A DNA stretch of 5,513 nucleotides, from the NCBI GenBank assembly GCA_029882725.1, contig JAOUKG010000236.1:1-5513 (forward strand), read 5' to 3'. Origin of the DNA: Cyclobacteriaceae bacterium. GTDB taxonomy: Bacteria; Bacteroidota; Bacteroidia; Cytophagales; Cyclobacteriaceae. Numbering within the stretch: the first letter of the stretch is position 1; each line of letters starts with the position of its first letter. Below the pieces are notes generated by a model. It was not told where the DNA came from and did not search any database. It saw nothing but the letters and a program-made list of their open reading frames with translations. Both the position numbers and the translations under genes were made by a program. Of the stretch, positions 4,393 to 5,513 are shown piece after piece.

Positions 4393-5513
4393 ATGAAGAA
4401 ACTGTTTACCATAATATTGTTTTTCTTAATTGGATTAGGCTGGTTGCCGGCACAAACAGGATTCGCTTTAAGTGGGGAAAGTAAAAAAGTGCGAATACCA
4501 TTCAGGATTCATTCAAATCTTATAGTTATCCCACTGATTTTGAACAATAGAATTCCCTTAAAATTTATTGTTGATACTGGAGTACGCAACGCCATACTGA
4601 CGGAAAAAATTTACACAGATATGCTAAATGTGGGTTATTCCAGAAAGTACACAATCCGCGGTGCCGGAGGGGCTTTTATTATTGATGCTTATTTAAGCAA
4701 AGGGGTAACGTTAACTTTGCCAGGTTTGGAAGGAAGTGGGAGTATTCTTCTTGTTCTGGAAAATGATTATATCGAGTTGAGAAACTTTCTGGGTACAGAG
4801 GTTCATGGCATGATTGGTTACGAATTATTTAGCCGTTTTATTGTGGAAATAAATTATGCTAAAAAGATAATTATTTTGCACGATCCGGCTTCTTATAAAC
4901 CCAAAAGGAGTTATAAACAAATGCCTATGTATATAGAAGATACCAAGCCATTTATTTATACAAAAGTTAAGATGGATAATGGTAGCACTATAAATGCAAG
5001 GATGTTGGTAGACACTGGTGCTAGTCATGGTATCATGTTGGAACCGCAATCCAGTGACTCAATAATTATTTCTGAAAAAACTATCGATGCCGTAATTGGA
5101 AGAGGATTGGGAGGCACAATTGAGGGGCAGATTGGTAGGTTGGAAAGTGTTTCTATTGGCGAGTATGAAATTAATTCGCCAATTGTAACTTTTCCATATC
5201 CCAATAGCTATATGGACAGCTTATTCTTAAATGCAACTTTTCGAAATGGATCCTTGGGGGGAGAGTTGCTTTCCAGATTTAATATTGTTTTTGATTATGC
5301 AAATGAAAAAATGTATTTTAAAAAAAACAGTAAATTTAAAAGGCAATTTTATTATAATTTGAGTGGGATAACTATCAAAGCAGTGGGGGCAAATTTGGAA
5401 AATTTTGAGATTGATGAAGTAAGGGAACACTCCAATGCATATCAAGTTGGCCTGAGAAAAGGTGATAGAATAAATGCAATAAATGGACTTCCTTCAAAAG
5501 ATTTGGATTTAGG
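4393..5513 (+). CDS. Secreted two-lobed retropepsin-like aspartyl protease with PDZ domain, 3' end cut by window
   Basis: 373 codons are visible from the ATG at 4393 and the frame is open at the edge. A signal peptide spans about 1-20: KK, a hydrophobic run 4-18, and a likely cut after Ala20 before Gln21. Lobe 1 has catalytic-type FIVDTGVRNAIL (Asp61) and the paired hydrophobic-hydrophobic-Gly site near HGMIGYELF (about 138-146). Lobe 2 has LVDTGASHGIML (Asp207) and SLGGELLSRF (about 287-296). Two DTG lobes in one chain could form the active site within one polypeptide, where viral retropepsins use a dimer. A PDZ domain begins near 325 (GITIKAVG, then VGLRKGDRINAINGLPSKDL at about 352-371), as in Bacteroidota aspartyl protease-PDZ proteins with about 430-450 residues. 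It is probably periplasmic or on the cell surface; the substrate is unknown. Lobe 1 has Val in place of the usual Ala or Ser after DTG. Confidence 0.88.
   Translation, partial: MKKLFTIILFFLIGLGWLPAQTGFALSGESKKVRIPFRIHSNLIVIPLILNNRIPLKFIVDTGVRNAILTEKIYTDMLNVGYSRKYTIRGAGGAFIIDAYLSKGVTLTLPGLEGSGSILLVLENDYIELRNFLGTEVHGMIGYELFSRFIVEINYAKKIIILHDPASYKPKRSYKQMPMYIEDTKPFIYTKVKMDNGSTINARMLVDTGASHGIMLEPQSSDSIIISEKTIDAVIGRGLGGTIEGQIGRLESVSIGEYEINSPIVTFPYPNSYMDSLFLNATFRNGSLGGELLSRFNIVFDYANEKMYFKKNSKFKRQFYYNLSGITIKAVGANLENFEIDEVREHSNAYQVGLRKGDRINAINGLPSKDLDL

Noticed and set aside
4825..5445. Two minus-strand open frames (4825-5049, 5227-5445)
   Set aside because: Both are antisense to the aspartyl protease gene, whose frame carries clear motifs.

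Overview
The window looks like chromosomal DNA from an AT-rich member of the Bacteroidota, probably on the Bacteroidales/Marinilabiliales side, although the order is a guess. The evidence is the lack of Shine-Dalgarno sequences before the genes, A-rich leaders, two promoters with the Bacteroidota -7 box TAnnTTTG, intergenic TTGACAA/TTATCAA heptad repeats, and the protein types themselves: a secreted tandem Ig-like protein, a two-lobed retropepsin with PDZ, and an MacB/FtsX-like permease fragment. No tRNA, rRNA, CRISPR array or intact mobile element was seen.

Left part (1-1344). A secreted protein with repeated Ig-like domains runs leftward off the edge (553 to 1) from a well-formed promoter. 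Divergent from it is a 107-residue alkyltransferase-like protein (645-968), an MGMT relative whose acceptor cysteine is replaced by alanine. After it come a cluster of small competing hairpins (971-1013) and an intrinsic terminator (1037-1077). A sigma-54-type -24/-12 sequence (1077-1093) overlaps the T-tract of that terminator. It stands just ahead of an isolated 52-residue membrane protein (1122-1280), which has its own terminator (1318-1344).

Middle (1437-3521). A HAD-family phosphatase/beta-phosphoglucomutase-like enzyme (1505-2179) has a -7 box that places its start at 1505. It converges on der, the two-GTPase-domain ribosome assembly factor (3521-2211 on the minus strand). Only 31 bases separate the two genes. 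That gap and the last codons of the HAD gene are made of heptad repeats, which would fold into a long hairpin in the der transcript.

Right part (3522-5513). The stretch upstream of der holds three separate inverted repeats and no gene. It is followed by an unusual 167-residue, four-helix protein that keeps the cytoplasmic-loop signature of MacB/FtsX permeases but lacks the periplasmic domain (3714-4217). Last is a secreted aspartyl protease with two retropepsin-like lobes and the start of a PDZ domain, cut by the window edge (4393-5513). The genes do not form an obvious pathway or operon: nearly every gene appears to be its own transcription unit. The parts most worth a second look are the sigma-54-like mini-unit and the miniature permease.
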